From: Nitrospirota bacterium
GTDB taxonomy: Bacteria > Nitrospirota > Nitrospiria > Nitrospirales > Nitrospiraceae
NCBI GenBank assembly: GCA_030682135.1
Contig: JAUXQT010000003.1
Span: 42,484 to 106,483, forward strand
DNA: 64,000 bases
Direction: 5' to 3'
Both the position numbers and the translations under genes were made by a program. This document shows, piece after piece, positions 61,901 through 64,000 of this stretch. Under the pieces are notes generated by a model. The model saw only the letters and a program-made list of their open reading frames with translations. It had not been told where the DNA came from and did no database searches. Every line of letters begins with the position of its first letter. Position 1 is the stretch's first letter.

Positions 61901-63079
61901 ATGCGCTGCGCCATCGTCCATTACCACGAAATCGCCCTCAAAGGCCGCAACCGCGAATACTTCGAGGACCGCCTCGTCCATAATATCCAATGGATCTTGA
62001 GAGACCTCGGCGTCAGACGAGTCGAGAATCTCCGCAGCAGGATTCGTGTGGTCCTGCCCGACGAGATTCCGGACCAGATCATCATCGACCGGCTCACCAA
62101 AGTCTTCGGGATCGCCAACTTTTCCCTGGCCCAAGGGTTGCCGCTCGATCTGGCCAAGCCGGACTTGGGTACGCTCAGCGCAGCGGTCATCGAGGCGCTT
62201 CGGTCGGAATCGTTTTCCACCTTTCGCGTCTCGGCAAAACGAGCGGACAAACGATTGACCATGACCTCCATGGAAGTCGCGCGGGACGTCGGCGCTGCCA
62301 TCTGTGACGCCACCGGCAAGAAGGTCAGTCTGAAAGATCCGGATCTCACGGTCTATCTCGAACTACTCGCCAAAGAGGTCTACTACTCGATCAAGAAGGT
62401 TCAAGGGCCTGGTGGCATGCCGGTGGGAGTCAGTGGAAAAGTCGCCTGCTTGATCTCCGGCGGGATCGATTCGCCGGTCGCAGCCTACCGTATGATGAAA
62501 CGAGGATGCCGGGCCCTCTTCGTCCACTTCTCCGGCCGGCCGCTCGTGAGCCGCGCCTCAGAAGAAAAGGTGCGGGAACTCGTGCAGCTCCTCACGGCCC
62601 ATCAATATACGTCGAAGCTCTACGTCATCCCGTTCGGAGAGATTCAGCGGGACATTGTGGCGAGTGCGCCAGCCCCCTATCGCGTGGTGCTCTACCGGCG
62701 CGTCATGATCCGCATCGCGCAGGAATTCGCCAAACGTGAACATTGTTGGGGATTGGTCACCGGCGATAGCCTGGGGCAAGTGGCCTCGCAAACACCGGAG
62801 AATCTGACCGTCATCGAAGCGGTGTCAGAATTGCCGCTCTTGCGCCCGCTCATCGGCATGGACAAGCTGGAAATCACCGACCAGGCTGAGCAGATCGGCA
62901 GCTTCGCCATCTCCATCGAGCCGGATCAAGATTGCTGCTCACTCTTCACCCCGCCACACCCCAGCACGAAAACCAGGCTCGAAGACATTCTGGAAATCGA
63001 GAAGATGTTCGATATCGATGCGCTGGTGAAGCAGGGGATCGAGAAGGCGGAGTTGTCCCAATTCACCTTCCCTCAATAG
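61901..63079 (+). CDS. thiI: tRNA 4-thiouridine synthetase ThiI
   Basis: 392 residues. THUMP domain N-terminal, then the PP-loop SGGIDS at 186-191, and a conserved Cys at 345 (in DQDCCSLF), equivalent to Cys344 of E. coli. No rhodanese domain, so this is the shorter form that needs a partner sulfur carrier. It adds sulfur to U8 of tRNA and to ThiS for thiamine. No Shine-Dalgarno: the end of repeat D sits where it should be. Confidence 0.93.
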   Translation: MRCAIVHYHEIALKGRNREYFEDRLVHNIQWILRDLGVRRVENLRSRIRVVLPDEIPDQIIIDRLTKVFGIANFSLAQGLPLDLAKPDLGTLSAAVIEALRSESFSTFRVSAKRADKRLTMTSMEVARDVGAAICDATGKKVSLKDPDLTVYLELLAKEVYYSIKKVQGPGGMPVGVSGKVACLISGGIDSPVAAYRMMKRGCRALFVHFSGRPLVSRASEEKVRELVQLLTAHQYTSKLYVIPFGEIQRDIVASAPAPYRVVLYRRVMIRIAQEFAKREHCWGLVTGDSLGQVASQTPENLTVIEAVSELPLLRPLIGMDKLEITDQAEQIGSFAISIEPDQDCCSLFTPPHPSTKTRLEDILEIEKMFDIDALVKQGIEKAELSQFTFPQ

Positions 63080-63089
63080 CAGGCTGCCA

Positions 63090-63240
63090 CCACAAAAACC
63101 GTGAAGCGTCTCTCGTGAAGCGTATCTCGTGAGGGATGAGAGCGTATGGCTTATGGCATATAGCTGATAGCAAAGACGCCCACGCTCCTACTCTGACCAT
63201 ACGCTATTGGCTATAGGCCATATGCTCTTTTTTCGGACGA
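63090..63240. repeat. Cluster of microrepeats
   Basis: Tandem cgtgaagcg/tcgtgagg words, then gcttatggcatatagctgatag and its near-inverse ctattggctataggccatatg in tandem and inverted order. The same words occur at 19.1, 36.4 and 36.6 kb. CAGGCTGCC abuts the TAG of thiI. Confidence 0.6.
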
Positions 63241-63268
63241 GATACGAACGACGGACTAAGAGCCTCAC

Positions 63269-63829
63269 TCATCGCCCCGACTGCTGCGCCCGTGCGAGCG
63301 CCTTTTCCTTGAGGATTCGGAAATGCGATTCCAGATCTCGCTTCGTTGCCACTGCGACAAGCCAGTCCGGTATCACCGACTCAATCTCCACGACAAGCTC
63401 GAAGTCCGCACGGGTCTGAGCGCCGCCATCGACCGACGTCAGTTTCCATCGCCGATGATAACGTTTAAAATCTCCGCTTTTGAGATTGGCCACCAACTCC
63501 CCGCTTGGCAACAACCTCGACTCGGTCACCAACCGGCGCTCTCCCGGTAACAAGGCATGCTCGATCCTGATATCCGTGGTGGCGACGCCATCAAGAATGC
63601 TCACATCCGCCATCCTCATCCGCACCTCGAACAGTTCCGGCCAATGAACATAGTCGGTCAAAATGGCCTGTACCACTGAAACAGGCGCAGGCAAGACAAT
63701 CGCTGCCGTCGCCTTCACGCCGCCGGTAGGCTCCGTCCGAACATCCAGAAGGCCTGGTTCGGCCGCACCGCTCCACTCGGACCAGCCGAGCAGCAGACAA
63801 CCGACGATGATCATCACACGCCACAACAT
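63269..63829 (-). CDS. Secreted SRPBCC-fold (START/polyketide-cyclase-like) protein
   Basis: 186 residues from the ATG at 63829. A signal peptide (ending WSGAAE) is followed by a SRPBCC-type domain (TGGVKATAAIVLPAPVSVVQAIL, TDYVHWPELFEVRMRMADV, TRADFELVVEIES). A lipid- or hydrophobic-ligand-binding role is likely. The frame is open up to 63877, but those codons come from the neighbouring insertion sequence. Confidence 0.85.
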   Translation of the reverse strand: MLWRVMIIVGCLLLGWSEWSGAAEPGLLDVRTEPTGGVKATAAIVLPAPVSVVQAILTDYVHWPELFEVRMRMADVSILDGVATTDIRIEHALLPGERRLVTESRLLPSGELVANLKSGDFKRYHRRWKLTSVDGGAQTRADFELVVEIESVIPDWLVAVATKRDLESHFRILKEKALARAQQSGR

Positions 63830-63860
63830 GTCGCGATTATATATGAGAGCCGAGCAAGTA

Positions 63861-64000
63861 CTAGTGTAGTGATTCATGCTGTTCTTGTCTTATTTAGGGC
63901 GAGCCTAGCCCGGTTTACTTTTGTCAGGATTTCCTGCGCGGTTTTGGTCCACACAAAGGGTGTGGGATGGGCATTGCGCTGGGTGATGTACGCGTCAATT
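63861..64000 (-). mobile_element. End of an IS630-type element
   Basis: The transposase stop is followed within 15 bp by TAG TGT AG words, and the dinucleotide TA at 63859-63860 would be the target duplication of IS630 insertion. The end position is inferred, since the other end is outside the window. Confidence 0.55.
63874..63999 (-). CDS. IS630-family transposase, C-terminal fragment at window edge
   Basis: The 41 residues read IDAYITQRNAHPTPFVWTKT and AQEILTKVNRARLA, the characteristic end of IS630-type (DDE) transposases, followed by TGA. The element continues beyond the right edge. Confidence 0.85.
   Translation of the reverse strand: MDAYITQRNAHPTPFVWTKTAQEILTKVNRARLALNKTRTA

Noticed and set aside
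61901..63079. Search for a rhodanese domain in ThiI
   Set aside because: The protein ends after the PP-loop domain; this shorter form is common.

Overview
The window looks like a chromosomal segment of a Nitrospira-type bacterium (Nitrospirota). This is an inference from style: GC-rich Gram-negative coding, many small secreted and lipoprotein genes, a paired disulfide oxidoreductase/TVP38 locus, ECF sigma and hybrid-kinase signalling, and a family of 120-125 bp palindromic repeats behind stop codons. No 16S rRNA or other phylogenetic marker was seen, and I saw no tRNA, rRNA or CRISPR array.

Layout. 0-3 kb: 5' part of an Lhr-type helicase, running off the left edge. 3.2-9.9 kb: a signalling operon of a small membrane protein, a HAMP membrane protein, a HAMP membrane protein fused to a GspG-like pseudopilin, and a 1,396-residue hybrid histidine kinase. 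A truncated copy of the lhr start follows at 9.9 kb. 10-20.5 kb: propeller-type lipoprotein, NAD-dependent epimerase, CPBP protease, class V aminotransferase, haem-binding DUF3365 protein, amidohydrolase, J-domain protein and CCA-adding enzyme. 21-35 kb: a secretion-rich region with three large lipoproteins, four disordered charged secreted proteins, two paralogous outer-membrane proteins, two paralogous single-domain response regulators, and an ECF sigma/anti-sigma operon whose anti-sigma factor carries a CBM48-like (AMPK glycogen-binding-like) outer domain.

36-39 kb: a tight minus-strand operon of radical SAM enzyme, DUF547 lipoprotein, ferritin-like di-iron protein and TIGR04283-like glycosyltransferase. 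39-45 kb: secreted proteins, DUF3047, MerA-like oxidoreductase with TVP38, EF-hand protein, sulfite-oxidase-like enzyme. 45-54 kb: a ydbH-ynbE-ydbL envelope lipid-homeostasis operon, divergent from a polysaccharide locus with a GH8-cellulose synthase-PilZ fusion and a TPR/beta-barrel exporter. 54-64 kb: dipeptide epimerase, DUF3565, hydroxyisobutyrate-dehydrogenase-like reductase, a second HAMP/pilin pair (unfused), small lipoprotein and HbpS/GlcG protein, beta-helix protein, coaE, trxB, thiI, SRPBCC protein, and the end of an IS630-type transposase.

The most unusual signals are: (1) the HAMP membrane protein/pseudopilin module, fused once and translationally overlapped once; (2) a palindromic repeat family whose internal stem co-varies between four copies and which sits behind stop codons; (3) the sigma/anti-sigma operon with two CBM48-like domains and its neighbourhood of shared-module disordered secreted proteins; (4) short word-like microrepeats that also occur in frame inside genes; (5) the radical SAM/DUF547/di-iron/GT2 operon; (6) the GH8-GT2-PilZ fusion without a visible BcsB.
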